From assembly GCF_030730905.1 (NCBI RefSeq), contig NZ_JAVAMP010000003.1, positions 62,001 to 126,000 of the forward strand: a DNA stretch of 64,000 nt. The letters run 5' to 3'. Positions 36,800-46,293 of this stretch are shown piece by piece. Source of the DNA: Chengkuizengella axinellae (GTDB lineage Bacteria > Bacillota > Bacilli > Paenibacillales > KCTC-33759). How positions within the stretch are numbered: position 1 is the stretch's first letter; each line of letters begins with the position of its first letter. The notes beneath the pieces were generated by a model that saw only the letters and a program-made list of their open reading frames with translations, ran no database searches and had not been told where the DNA came from. The position numbers and the translations under genes are program-made.

Positions 36800-37741
36800 A
36801 TGGCAAGAATGAAGCAATCGAAAAATGCCAAAGAACTCAACAGCTTTATGCAGAAGAAAAAAGGCATCTATTCATGGGATCGTATGATGCCAATCATTTT
36901 AGCAACTATAGCAGGAATTTCTGTTTTAACTACCATTGGAATTGTCGTCATACTAATTACAGAGTCAGCTGGATTTTTCCAAGCTGTATCTATTACTGAG
37001 TTTTTATTTGGAACTCAGTGGACTCCATTGTTTGCAGATCCTAAATTTGGTGTTCTACCATTAATCATGGGTACATTTATGATTACATTAGTGGCTAGTA
37101 TTGTAGCATTACCTATAGGATTTGGAAGCGCGATTTATTTGAGCGAATATGCACCAAGGAAAGTTAGAAATTTTATTAAACCGATTTTAGAGATTTTAGC
37201 TGGTATTCCTACAATTGTATATGGATTCTTTGCTTTAACTTTTATTACTCCAATTATTAAAATGGTCATACCTCAGACAGATTTATTTAACGCTTTAAGT
37301 GCAGGTATTGTAGTTGGTATCATGATTATTCCGATGATTTCTTCACTAAGTGAGGACGCAATGAACGCTGTTCCAAGTTCACTTCGTAATGCAGCTTATG
37401 CAATGGGTTCAACTAAACTAGAAGTAGCTCTTAAAGTAGTTGTACCTGCTTCATTCTCTGGTATTATTGCATCATTCGTATTAGGGCTCTCTAGAGCAAT
37501 CGGTGAAACGATGATTGTAACTTTAGCCGCAGGGGCGTTGCCTAATATGGATTTTGATTTTCTAAAGAGTATTCAAACGATGACAGCTTATATTGTTACG
37601 ACAAGTCAAGGGGACACAGCCTATGGAAGTGTCGAATATAGAACGATTTATGCTGTTGGTATTACCTTGTTTGTAATTACATTAATAATGAATATTCTTG
37701 CAGGATATATTTCAAGGAAGTTTAGGGAGGAATACGAATGA
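36800..37741 (+). CDS. pstC: Phosphate ABC transporter permease PstC
   Basis: 313 residues, six membrane helices, with the permease loop NAAYAMGSTKLEVALKVVVPASFSGI and the family motif SRAIGETM. It forms the inner-membrane channel with PstA. AGGGGGAAG lies before the ATG. The stop overlaps the pstA start (ATGA). Confidence 0.95.
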   Translation: MARMKQSKNAKELNSFMQKKKGIYSWDRMMPIILATIAGISVLTTIGIVVILITESAGFFQAVSITEFLFGTQWTPLFADPKFGVLPLIMGTFMITLVASIVALPIGFGSAIYLSEYAPRKVRNFIKPILEILAGIPTIVYGFFALTFITPIIKMVIPQTDLFNALSAGIVVGIMIIPMISSLSEDAMNAVPSSLRNAAYAMGSTKLEVALKVVVPASFSGIIASFVLGLSRAIGETMIVTLAAGALPNMDFDFLKSIQTMTAYIVTTSQGDTAYGSVEYRTIYAVGITLFVITLIMNILAGYISRKFREEYE

Positions 37742-38607
37742 TGCAACTAGATGCAGAAAAACAAATGAGAAGGAGAAAAAGAAAAAACACAATATTCCAT
37801 ATTTTATTCTTATCGTCTACCTTGTTTGGTATTGTAGCACTTGCTCTGTTATTAATACAAATCTTAGTTGATGGATTAGGGTGGCTAAACTGGGACTTCC
37901 TAACAAACAATGCCTCCAGAAAAGCAGAAAAATCGGGTATCAAAGCTGCAATATTCGGGACATTATGGATGATGAGCATTACGGCACCTTTAAGTTTCAT
38001 TATTGGTGTATCAACAGCCATTTATTTAGAGGAGTATGCAAAAAACAACTGGTTCAATAGATTTATACAAACAAATATTGCAAATTTAGCAGGAGTACCT
38101 TCTATAGTATATGGTTTATTAGGTTTAACGATCTTTGTTAGAGTGTTTGGGTTTGGGAAAAGTGTGCTAGCTGGTTCATTGACTATGACTCTTCTCATTC
38201 TCCCTATTATTATAGTAGCATCTCAGGAAGCAATTAAAGCCATTCCAGGATCTCAGCGAAATGCTTCATTTGCACTTGGAGCAAATCGTTGGCAAACGAT
38301 TCTAAGAGTCGTATTACCTTCAGCTTTGCCAGGGATTTTAACAGGATCTATTCTTTCATTTTCAAGAGCAGTTGGTGAAACGGCCCCACTTATCGTAGTA
38401 GGAGCAGTAGCTTATATAACGACATTACCTAATAGTGTGTTTGATAAGTTTACAGTCATGCCTATTCAGATATACACATGGGCTAATTTGCCGCAAGAGG
38501 AATTCCATAATGTTGCGTCTGCAGGTATTATCGTCTTGTTACTGATGTTGCTGACTATGAACGCGGTCGCTATCTTTTTAAGAAATAAATATCAGAAGAA
38601 AAACTAG
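37738..38607 (+). CDS. pstA: Phosphate ABC transporter permease PstA
   Basis: 289 residues, six membrane helices after a basic N terminus (EKQMRRRKRKN). Permease loop RNASFALGANRWQTILRVVLPSALPGI and SRAVGETAPL. Overlaps pstC by 4 bases and is followed by pstB after 12 bases, so pstCAB is one coupled transcript. Confidence 0.95.
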   Translation: MMQLDAEKQMRRRKRKNTIFHILFLSSTLFGIVALALLLIQILVDGLGWLNWDFLTNNASRKAEKSGIKAAIFGTLWMMSITAPLSFIIGVSTAIYLEEYAKNNWFNRFIQTNIANLAGVPSIVYGLLGLTIFVRVFGFGKSVLAGSLTMTLLILPIIIVASQEAIKAIPGSQRNASFALGANRWQTILRVVLPSALPGILTGSILSFSRAVGETAPLIVVGAVAYITTLPNSVFDKFTVMPIQIYTWANLPQEEFHNVASAGIIVLLLMLLTMNAVAIFLRNKYQKKN

Positions 38608-38619
38608 GGGGAAATATTC

Positions 38620-39372
38620 ATGTCAATTGTACAAATCAAAGACCTTGACTTATATTATGGTGACTTTCATGCATTAAGAAATGTATCTATGAATATAAAT
38701 GAAAAATCAATTACAGCATTTATCGGCCCATCAGGATGTGGGAAATCTACACTTCTTAGAACTTTAAACCGAATGAATGACATGATTGATTCAGTAAAGA
38801 TATCAGGTGCAGTTTCCATCAATGATACTAATATATACAACCCTACTGTAAATGTAGAATTGTTAAGAAAAGAAATTGGGATGGTTTTTCAGCAGCCCAA
38901 TCCTTTTCCTAAATCAATTTTTGAGAATGTAGCATATGGACCCAAAATACATGGTATACGTAACAAAAAACAGCTGGACGAAATTGTAGAAACTAGCTTG
39001 CGTGGTGCAGCACTTTGGGATGAGGTTAAAGATGATTTGAAAAAATCAGCCTATGGTTTATCAGGAGGTCAGCAGCAGCGTTTGTGTATTGCCCGTGCTC
39101 TAGCAATCAATCCAAAAATCTTGTTAATGGACGAACCAACATCAGCTTTAGATCCAATTTCAACATTAAAAATTGAAGAATTAATACAAGAACTTAAAGG
39201 TGATTATACAATTATTATCGTTACACATAACATGCAGCAGGCTGCGAGGGTTTCTGATCAAACTGCTTTTTTCTTAAATGGAGAAGTGATAGAGTTCTCT
39301 GATACTTCAAAACTTTTTTCAAATCCTAATGAGAAGAAAACAGAAGACTATATTACTGGACGTTTTGGATAA
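38620..39372 (+). CDS. pstB: Phosphate ABC transporter ATP-binding protein PstB
   Basis: 250 residues. Walker [19 protein letters not shown] typical of PstB, Q-loop [16 protein letters not shown], signature [15 protein letters not shown], Walker [13 protein letters not shown] and switch His in VTHNMQQA. Drives phosphate uptake through PstCA. AGGGGGAA lies before the ATG. Confidence 0.97.
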   Translation: MSIVQIKDLDLYYGDFHALRNVSMNINEKSITAFIGPSGCGKSTLLRTLNRMNDMIDSVKISGAVSINDTNIYNPTVNVELLRKEIGMVFQQPNPFPKSIFENVAYGPKIHGIRNKKQLDEIVETSLRGAALWDEVKDDLKKSAYGLSGGQQQRLCIARALAINPKILLMDEPTSALDPISTLKIEELIQELKGDYTIIIVTHNMQQAARVSDQTAFFLNGEVIEFSDTSKLFSNPNEKKTEDYITGRFG

Positions 39373-39452
39373 TTGGATAAAAAAGTAGAAAAATATGGTA
39401 TCTAAGTATACAATTAATAAAAGTTGTTTAAGGAAATAAATTATATGTTATA

Positions 39453-39560
39453 ACTTAAGAATTAATAAAATTACAAATTCTAAGTTTCAAACAAAAACTA
39501 CCTCTAAAGAAGTATTCGACAACCTCTTCGAGAGGCTCCAATAGGAGTTTTTGTTATAGA
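39453..39560. repeat. Fourth copy of the hairpin repeat, directly before phoU
   Basis: About 110 bases similar to the unit at 35073-35180. Outer arms AACAAAAACTACCT and AGGAGTTTTTGTT pair, and the inner CCTCT/AGAGG forms a hairpin. Relative to the copy near pstS, a T-A pair in the outer stem has become C-G, so pairing is conserved. Confidence 0.6.
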
Positions 39561-39592
39561 TTCTTTTTAGATTAAGAAATGGGAGGGATAGT

Positions 39593-40252
39593 ATGTTAGC
39601 CAATCGCCAGCAATTTGATGCTGATTTACAAAAATTAAGACAAGTGTTAATTGAAATGGGGGATTTAGTAAAAAAAGCAATTTTGGATTCCGTAAATTCC
39701 CTGAAGGATTCGAATGTGGAATTAGCTAAAAAAGTCATTGATGCTGATAAAGAAATCAACGTATTTGAAGAAAGAGTGGATGATATTGGATCCCGTTTAA
39801 TTGCTACGCAACAGCCAGTAGCTACAGATCTAAGAAGGATTTTAATCGCATTTAAAATGGCTGGAGATTTAGAAAGAATGGCTGATTTAGCGGTTGATAT
39901 TGCAAAGGTTACAGTAAGAAATGGTAATCAGCCATTCATTAAACCACTTGTTGATATTCCAAGAATGGCAGAGGTTGTTCAGCAAATGACGAAAGACAGC
40001 ATTACTGCTTATATTGAAGAGAATGTTGATTTGTCCTATAAAATGGCAAAAATGGATGATGAGGTTGATGAACTTCATAGTGAAATATTACGTGAGTTAT
40101 TTGTGATGATGGCGAAAGAACCTAAAAACGTAAATCAGGTACTTAATTTATGTTTTGTTAGTAGATATTTAGAACGTATGGCTGATCACGCGACAAACAT
40201 TGGAGAAAGTGTCGTTTATTTAGTAAAAGGAACAAGACCGGATTTGAATTAG
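39593..40252 (+). CDS. phoU: Phosphate transport regulator PhoU
   Basis: 219 residues, two repeated three-helix bundles (about 5-105 and 110-212), each with an acidic metal-binding motif of the E/DxxxD type. PhoU links PstSCAB to the kinase PhoR and represses the Pho response when phosphate is plentiful. GGGAGGG lies before the ATG. Separated from pstB by about 220 bases holding a repeat unit, and closed by a terminator. Confidence 0.95.
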   Translation: MLANRQQFDADLQKLRQVLIEMGDLVKKAILDSVNSLKDSNVELAKKVIDADKEINVFEERVDDIGSRLIATQQPVATDLRRILIAFKMAGDLERMADLAVDIAKVTVRNGNQPFIKPLVDIPRMAEVVQQMTKDSITAYIEENVDLSYKMAKMDDEVDELHSEILRELFVMMAKEPKNVNQVLNLCFVSRYLERMADHATNIGESVVYLVKGTRPDLN

Positions 40253-40260
40253 TTTAAAAA

Positions 40261-40300
40261 AGCATGAAGTAAAAACCCATTGGTTTACTTCATGTTTTTT
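40261..40300 (+). terminator. Terminator after phoU
   Basis: AGCATGAAGTAAA pairs with TTTACTTCATG, with six T residues following. Confidence 0.9.
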
Positions 40301-40340
40301 ATTTTTACTTTATCAGCACGACCTGGACTGAAAGCATAAT

Positions 40341-40427
40341 CCCCGAAAAGTATTAGGATTTATCAACTCAAGATTACACTTCATTTTCTGGGGTGATTTT
40401 TTGTTCGGACCCCGCAAAAGTAATAGG
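40341..40427. repeat. Pair of 17-18 bp direct repeats behind phoU
   Basis: CCCCGAAAAGTATTAGG (40341) and CCCCGCAAAAGTAATAGG (40410), 69 bases apart. The sequence between also has CCCC/GGGG pairing. This may be the end of a lost insertion element. The rest of 40301-40586 contains no supported gene; the minus-strand open frame here overlaps the HAD gene and resembles nothing I know. Confidence 0.4.
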
Positions 40428-40586
40428 TCTATCATAATCTGTCTCCTCCTTTTGGCAATTCCGACACCAGTTCTCTAAGGTTTACATCTGAAACCGACCA
40501 CTTCCTATGGTCATTGATGCACCAAAACATCCTGTTTTGTAAAGTGGGAATGCTACAACGCTCAGCCTCACTTTTGTGGGTATATT

Positions 40587-41327
40587 TTACACTTCGAAGA
40601 CAGAAATTAATTCTTTTAAGCTTTGAATATAGGTTACTCCTTTTTTGTCGGCTCTTCTTCGACTGCCTTTTCTTGGTTTTCTGACAATCCAAATCGCATC
40701 CATCCCGATGTCTATAGCACCGCACACATCATTTTTCCACGAGTTTCCGACCATTACACTTTGTTCTGGATTTAAATCCATCTTGTTAAGTGCTTTTTGA
40801 AATATAGTTGGATGTGGTTTGTGATGACCAAACATTTTAGAGGTGAATACTTGGTTTTCAGGAATATATTTTTTAATATCTAGATGATCATAGTCATTTT
40901 TTTTGCCATTGCTTATGATGGCTAACTTGTATTTGTTAGATAAGGTATCTAATGGTTGCATCACATCAGGGAATAATTGAACATTTTGTGGTCTTGTTTC
41001 TTGAATCGTATTAAAAAAATGCTCAGAAAAACCACGATTTACATCTATGGGATAGTTTTTTAGTGATTGACGAAGACAGTAATGCTGAAGTTTGTTTTTT
41101 GGAATATTGTATTTATTCTTATCTTGCTTTGCTAATTTCAGTTCTTTCATGTATTTAACGTAAACTTTATTAGGATCCCATTCTTCTTGTTCTGAATCCC
41201 ATCTGGCTGTAAAATCCTCCAGCACAGATAAAAAACTGACTTTAAATGATCTTTGATGATCTATAAGTGTATTGTTCATATCAAAAAAAATAACTTTTTT
41301 AGTTTTAGGTGAAAAGGATCTACTCAT
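40587..41327 (-). CDS. HAD superfamily hydrolase with altered motif I
   Basis: 246 residues of the HAD-IA type: motif I FFDMNNTLID, motif II LAIISNGKK, a motif III lysine in FGHHKPHP, and motif IV MVGNSWKNDVCGA. Motif I normally reads DxD in phosphatases; here the second Asp is Asn, and motif IV has GNS in place of GDS. Phosphatase activity may therefore be weak or changed. It is divergent from polA. Substrate unknown. Confidence 0.8.
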   Translation of the reverse strand: MSRSFSPKTKKVIFFDMNNTLIDHQRSFKVSFLSVLEDFTARWDSEQEEWDPNKVYVKYMKELKLAKQDKNKYNIPKNKLQHYCLRQSLKNYPIDVNRGFSEHFFNTIQETRPQNVQLFPDVMQPLDTLSNKYKLAIISNGKKNDYDHLDIKKYIPENQVFTSKMFGHHKPHPTIFQKALNKMDLNPEQSVMVGNSWKNDVCGAIDIGMDAIWIVRKPRKGSRRRADKKGVTYIQSLKELISVFEV

Positions 41328-41398
41328 TTTTATCGCCCCTAATTACCCGTTTATTTTACATTATGCTATGATAGTAATAAAAATGAGGAGAGCTACTC

Positions 41399-44047
41399 AT
41401 GGATAAGTTAATTTTAATTGATGGTAATAGTATAGCGAATCGCGCCTTTTATGCATTGCCTTTGTTGAACAACTCTAAAGGGATGCACACAAATGCAGTT
41501 TATGGTGTAACAACAATGCTACTCCGCTTAATTGAGGAGGAAAAACCAACACATTTTCTTGTTGCATTTGATGCTGGCAAGATTACGTTTCGACATAAAG
41601 ATTACAAGGAATATAAAGGGGGAAGAGCCAAAACACCTCCTGAACTTTCAGAGCAATTTCCTCTCATGAAAGAGCTGCTGCAAGCATTTAAAATAGATCA
41701 GTTTGAACTTGAAGGCTATGAAGCGGATGACATTATTGGAACAGTTTCTAAGTTAGCTGAGGAAAATAATAAACAAGTGCTTATTGTTACTGGAGATAAG
41801 GACTTGCTACAGCTTGCTTCAAGCAATGTAACTATTGCCCTTACTAGAAAAGGAATTAGTGAGGTGGATCGTTTCGACCCAGAGAAAATCAAAGAAAAGT
41901 ATAACCTTATCCCAAATCAGATTATTGATATGAAGGGTTTGATGGGAGACGCTTCAGATAATATTCCAGGAGTACCGGGTGTTGGAGAGAAGACAGCATT
42001 AAAGCTGCTTCACCAATATGGAAGTGTTGAGGAAGTGTTAGCGCACTCAGATGAATTAAAGGGAAAAATGAAAGAAAAGATTCAAACGAATGCAGACCAA
42101 GCTACAATGAGTAAGGAGTTAGCAACGATTTTCAGAGAAGTTCCTGTAAAGAAATCGCTAGAGCAATTGAAATTTGATGGATTTGATCAAAAAGCAGTTA
42201 GTGAAATGTTTGAGAAATTAGAGTTTAAATCTCTTTTAGAAAAAATGGATGGATCAGTACAATTAGATAATGAAGTAGTTCAAGAAGAGATTAACGTTAA
42301 AGTTGTTGAACATAATAACTTAGCAGAGGTTTTGGACAAGCTGCCTTCAATGAAATCCATACATTTTGAAATTATCGGTGATAATCCACATCAAGCTGAA
42401 ATTTTAGGTTTATCCTTATTTACAGATGAGGAAAGTTATTACATACCTTTTGACATATTAAAATCAGATGAAGCTCGTGGCTTAAGAGAATGGCTGGCAG
42501 ATGAGAAACAAGAAAAATGGATGTATGACTATCATAAAACAAAGGTTGCACTCTATTGGCAGGATATAGAACTTCATGGAGTTACCTTCGATATTTATTT
42601 AACTGCCTATTTATTAGACCCAACAGAAACAAAAAACCATACGATTAGTGGTCTAGCGCAGAGATATGGATTATCTGGATTGAAAAATGATGAGAATTTC
42701 TATGGAAAAGGTGCTAAATTCAAGGTGCCTGAAATGGATAGTTTAAGTGAATTTTTATGTCGCAAAGTTTCTCTTATACATAAGCTTACCCCATTAATTG
42801 AAGCCAATCTTGAAGAAAATGAATTAGTTGATTTGTTTTATAAAATAGAGCTTCCAGTTGCACAAGTGTTGGCAGGTATGGAAATTCAAGGGGTAAAAAT
42901 AGATATAAATGGATTAAAATTACATGGTGAAGAAATCCAATTGAAATTGGATGATATCATGAAAACAATTTATGAATTGGCAGGAACTGAATTTAATATT
43001 AATTCACCAAAGCAATTAGGAGAAGTGTTATTTGATAAACTTCAGCTGCCTGTCATCAAAAAAACGAAAACAGGTTATTCTACAGATGCAGAAGTGCTTG
43101 AAAAGCTAGCAAATGAGCATGAAGTCGTTTCAAAAATATTAGAATATCGTCAGTTAGCAAAACTTCAATCCACTTATATAGAAGGGCTTTTGAAGGAGGT
43201 TCATCAGGATACACAGAAGGTTCATACTTATTTTAGACAAACGATTGCAGCTACAGGTAGATTAAGTAGTCAATTTCCTAACCTTCAAAACATCCCAATC
43301 CGTTTAGAGGAAGGGCGAAAGATAAGAAAAGTATTTGTTCCTTCAAGTGAGAATTCATACATATTAGGAGCAGACTATTCACAAATTGAGCTGCGGATAT
43401 TAGCCCATATTTCAGATGATGAAAAATTAATTGAAGCATTTCAAAATAATATGGACATTCATACTAAAACAGCGATGGACGTTTTTGGAGTGTCAAAAGA
43501 TGAAGTGGATGCTGAGAAAAGAAGAACAGCCAAGGCAGTGAATTTTGGTATTGTTTACGGGATTAGTGACTATGGATTATCTCAAAATCTGAATATTACA
43601 CGTAAGCAAGCTAAACAATTTATTGATCAATATAAATCTGTATATTCAGGTGTAGATCAGTTTATGGACAACATTAAAAAACAAGCCAAACAGAACGGTT
43701 ATGTAACTACCTTGCTTCACCGCAGACGTTACTTGCCTGAGATCAATTCCAGAAACTTTAATTTAAGATCATTTGCCGAAAGAACGGCACTAAACACACC
43801 AATTCAAGGAAGTAATGCAGATATTATTAAGCTTGCTATGATTCAAATTGAGGAACGTATTCAAGCTGAAAGCTTAAAAAGTAAAATGCTGCTTCAGGTT
43901 CATGATGAGTTAGTTTTCGAAGTGCCTGAGGACGAATTGGATATCATGAAACAGATTGTACCAGAAATCATGGAGTCGGTAATTGACTTAAAAATTCCTC
44001 TTAAAGTGGATGTAAGCTACGGTAGAAATTGGTTTGAAGCAAAATAG
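41399..44047 (+). CDS. polA: DNA polymerase I
   Basis: 882 residues. 5'-nuclease domain (1 to about 290; LIDGNSIANRAFYALP, YEADDIIGT, GDKDLLQL, GDASDNIPGVPGVG). A 3'-5' exonuclease-like domain follows (about 300-470); its first motif reads HFEIIGDN in place of the usual DxE, so proofreading is probably absent, as in other Bacillales. The polymerase domain has motif A ADYSQIELR, O-helix RRTAKAVNFGIVYG and motif C QVHDELVFEVP. Functions in Okazaki fragment maturation and repair. GAGGAG lies before the ATG. Confidence 0.97.
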   Translation: MDKLILIDGNSIANRAFYALPLLNNSKGMHTNAVYGVTTMLLRLIEEEKPTHFLVAFDAGKITFRHKDYKEYKGGRAKTPPELSEQFPLMKELLQAFKIDQFELEGYEADDIIGTVSKLAEENNKQVLIVTGDKDLLQLASSNVTIALTRKGISEVDRFDPEKIKEKYNLIPNQIIDMKGLMGDASDNIPGVPGVGEKTALKLLHQYGSVEEVLAHSDELKGKMKEKIQTNADQATMSKELATIFREVPVKKSLEQLKFDGFDQKAVSEMFEKLEFKSLLEKMDGSVQLDNEVVQEEINVKVVEHNNLAEVLDKLPSMKSIHFEIIGDNPHQAEILGLSLFTDEESYYIPFDILKSDEARGLREWLADEKQEKWMYDYHKTKVALYWQDIELHGVTFDIYLTAYLLDPTETKNHTISGLAQRYGLSGLKNDENFYGKGAKFKVPEMDSLSEFLCRKVSLIHKLTPLIEANLEENELVDLFYKIELPVAQVLAGMEIQGVKIDINGLKLHGEEIQLKLDDIMKTIYELAGTEFNINSPKQLGEVLFDKLQLPVIKKTKTGYSTDAEVLEKLANEHEVVSKILEYRQLAKLQSTYIEGLLKEVHQDTQKVHTYFRQTIAATGRLSSQFPNLQNIPIRLEEGRKIRKVFVPSSENSYILGADYSQIELRILAHISDDEKLIEAFQNNMDIHTKTAMDVFGVSKDEVDAEKRRTAKAVNFGIVYGISDYGLSQNLNITRKQAKQFIDQYKSVYSGVDQFMDNIKKQAKQNGYVTTLLHRRRYLPEINSRNFNLRSFAERTALNTPIQGSNADIIKLAMIQIEERIQAESLKSKMLLQVHDELVFEVPEDELDIMKQIVPEIMESVIDLKIPLKVDVSYGRNWFEAK

Positions 44048-44096
44048 AGACAAATAACAGCAAGTCATGTAACCTAGCATTGGGGGTGATATTCGA

Positions 44097-44927
44097 ATGC
44101 CAGAATTACCTGAAGTAGAAACAGTGAAGAGAACATTAAATGAATTAATTTTAAATAAAACGATCGACCATGTTACGGTGCAGCTGCCTAGAATTATCCA
44201 AAAGCCAGATGATGTAGTGAAGTTTAGTGCTTTATTAGAAAATCGGACCTTCCAGAAAGTAGAGAGAAGAGGTAAATTTCTACGTTTTATACTTGACGAC
44301 TTAGTCCTGTTATCTCATTTAAGGATGGAAGGAAGATATGGTGTTTTTCAAAATGATGAACCTGTTGAAAAACATACACATGTGATTTTTCATTTTACAG
44401 ATGGCACTGATCTGCGATATAAAGACGTTCGTCAATTTGGAACGATGCACTTGTTTGAGCCTGGGGAAGAATTTTTACAGCCTCCTTTGCATAAGCTTGG
44501 TCTAGAACCTCTAGAGTCTACATTTACTTATGAAGCCTTTGTAGAAAGGTTGAAAAAAAGAAAAACAAAAATCAAGCCCTTATTACTGAATCAAGAAATT
44601 GTGGTAGGTTTAGGTAATATTTATGTGGATGAAGCATTATTCCTAGCAAAAATACATCCTGAACAAACAGTTGTTCAATTAAAGGATTCAGAGCTTAAAA
44701 AACTGTATGACGCTATTATAATTACTTTACAAAATGCTGTTGATGCAGGGGGTTCATCCATTAAATCTTATGTAAATGGTCAAGGTGAAATGGGAATGTT
44801 TCAGCATCAGTTAAAAATATATGGTCGAAAGTCTGAGCCATGTTATGACTGTGGAACAATAATAGAACGAACAGTAGTTGGTGGAAGAGGGACTCACTTC
44901 TGTCCGAATTGTCAGCTTGCCAAATAG
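44097..44927 (+). CDS. mutM: Formamidopyrimidine-DNA glycosylase
   Basis: 276 residues; removes 8-oxoguanine. N-terminal catalytic PELPEVETV (Pro2 and Glu3 after Met), the H2TH region with NIYVDEALFLAKIHP, and a C-terminal zinc finger CYDCGTIIERTVVGGRGTHFC-x2-C. GGGGGTGAT lies before the ATG. Follows polA by 49 bases, the same order as in B. subtilis. Confidence 0.96.
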   Translation: MPELPEVETVKRTLNELILNKTIDHVTVQLPRIIQKPDDVVKFSALLENRTFQKVERRGKFLRFILDDLVLLSHLRMEGRYGVFQNDEPVEKHTHVIFHFTDGTDLRYKDVRQFGTMHLFEPGEEFLQPPLHKLGLEPLESTFTYEAFVERLKKRKTKIKPLLLNQEIVVGLGNIYVDEALFLAKIHPEQTVVQLKDSELKKLYDAIIITLQNAVDAGGSSIKSYVNGQGEMGMFQHQLKIYGRKSEPCYDCGTIIERTVVGGRGTHFCPNCQLAK

Positions 44928-44981
44928 TCATGCACCTATTTTTTCTCCTCTCCATATGATGTGAGAGGAGGGGATGATGTT

Positions 44982-45641
44982 ATGGTCACTGCTATTTCAA
45001 TGTTTATCCTTGCATTAGCAGTTAGCTTAGATGGTTTTGGAGTAGGGGTTATGTATGGACTAAGAAAAATTAAAATTCCACTGCTCTCCATTATTATTAT
45101 AGCGATTTGTTCTGGTGCAGTTATTTTTACTTCAATGCAAATAGGTGTTTTGTTGTTAAAGGTTTTATCTCCTTTTGTTGCAAAAATAATCGGCTCCTTG
45201 ATTTTAGTCTCTATAGGAATCTGGGCCATCATTCAAATGAAGATCCAACAGAAGAATGAGAAGGAACGTGAGCCTGTTTCCATTGTTTCAGATGAGAAAA
45301 AAACAATCGTTCACATTGAATTAAAAAGAATTGGATTAGTGATTGAAATATTAAAGACACCTGTGAAAGCGGATGTAGACCGCTCTGGAGTTATTTCATC
45401 AAGTGAAGCAGCATTATTAGGGATTGCATTATCTTTGGATGCTTTTGGAGCGGGAATTGGTGCTGCATTGATTGGTTTTTCCCCGTTGTTAACATCTATT
45501 GTCATTGCTTTTGCATCTGGTTGTTTTATTATATTGGGATTGCGCATTGGTTTTATTTTTTCAGAAGTAAGGTGGGTGCATAGACTTACAGTGCTGCCTG
45601 GGATTATACTAATAGTAATGGGATTATTAAAGCTACTGTAA
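44982..45641 (+). CDS. ytaF: Sporulation membrane protein YtaF
   Basis: 219 residues with six membrane helices in two related halves, each holding an LDxFGxG motif (SLDGFGVGVMYG and SLDAFGAGIGAAL), as in the YtaF/MntP group. I start at ATG 44982, eight bases after GGAGGGG; the open frame begins at 44961. The central hydrophilic loop (about 85-135) is longer than in MntP. Lies between mutM and coaE as in B. subtilis. Confidence 0.88.
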   Translation: MVTAISMFILALAVSLDGFGVGVMYGLRKIKIPLLSIIIIAICSGAVIFTSMQIGVLLLKVLSPFVAKIIGSLILVSIGIWAIIQMKIQQKNEKEREPVSIVSDEKKTIVHIELKRIGLVIEILKTPVKADVDRSGVISSSEAALLGIALSLDAFGAGIGAALIGFSPLLTSIVIAFASGCFIILGLRIGFIFSEVRWVHRLTVLPGIILIVMGLLKLL

Positions 45642-45696
45642 TATACCCACAAAAGTGAAGTGAAGAAATTGAAATTTAATAATAAAGGTGAGTTTT

Positions 45697-46293
45697 ATGA
45701 ATGTTGGATTAACAGGTGGCATAGCAACTGGTAAAAGTACAGTATCCAAAATGCTTGTGCATCGTGGTGCGGTTCTAATCGATGCAGATGTGATAGCCAG
45801 GGAAGTTGTTCTCCCTGGTCAGCCTGTTTTACAAAAAGTTGCACAACGATTTGGACAAGTAGTACTAATGGAAGATGGAGCTTTAAATCGAACAAAGCTA
45901 GGAGAAATCATTTTTAATGATCCAATAGCCCGTAAAGACCTTGAAGGAATTTTGCATCCACCAATCCGCTCATTAATGAAACAAAGAATGGTCCAATATG
46001 AGAAGGAAGATCCAAATCGATTAGTTGTAGTTGATATTCCTTTATTATTTGAGTCCAATCTTCAAGAACTCTTTTCTTCAGTAGTGTTAGTGTATGTTCC
46101 TGAGATTATTCAAGTGAAAAGATTAATGAAACGAAACGACTTGAGTCTAGAGGAAGCAAAAAAAAGAATGGAAGCACAAATGCCTATTGAAATTAAGAAA
46201 GAGCTTACTGATTATATTATAGACAACAGCAAAAGCTTGGAACATACAGAAACACAAGTGGAAGAATTCTGGGAGGAAATTTATATGAAATGA
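45697..46293 (+). CDS. coaE: Dephospho-CoA kinase
   Basis: 198 residues; last step of CoA synthesis, phosphorylating the ribose 3'-OH. P-loop GLTGGIATGKST at the N terminus, DADVIAREVV, and the C-terminal YIIDNSKSLE motif. I use ATG 45697 after AAAGGTGAG; the GTG at 45688 sits inside that ribosome site. The stop overlaps the next gene. Confidence 0.95.
   Translation: MNVGLTGGIATGKSTVSKMLVHRGAVLIDADVIAREVVLPGQPVLQKVAQRFGQVVLMEDGALNRTKLGEIIFNDPIARKDLEGILHPPIRSLMKQRMVQYEKEDPNRLVVVDIPLLFESNLQELFSSVVLVYVPEIIQVKRLMKRNDLSLEEAKKRMEAQMPIEIKKELTDYIIDNSKSLEHTETQVEEFWEEIYMK

Noticed and set aside
40432-40586. End of a 97-codon minus-strand frame with a plausible-looking C terminus behind the HAD gene
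   Set aside because: Most of it overlaps the HAD gene in another frame; no start, ribosome site or family match supports it.
44936-45232. 98-codon minus-strand frame opposite ytaF
   Set aside because: It is a reverse-strand shadow of a conserved membrane protein gene, with no ribosome site.
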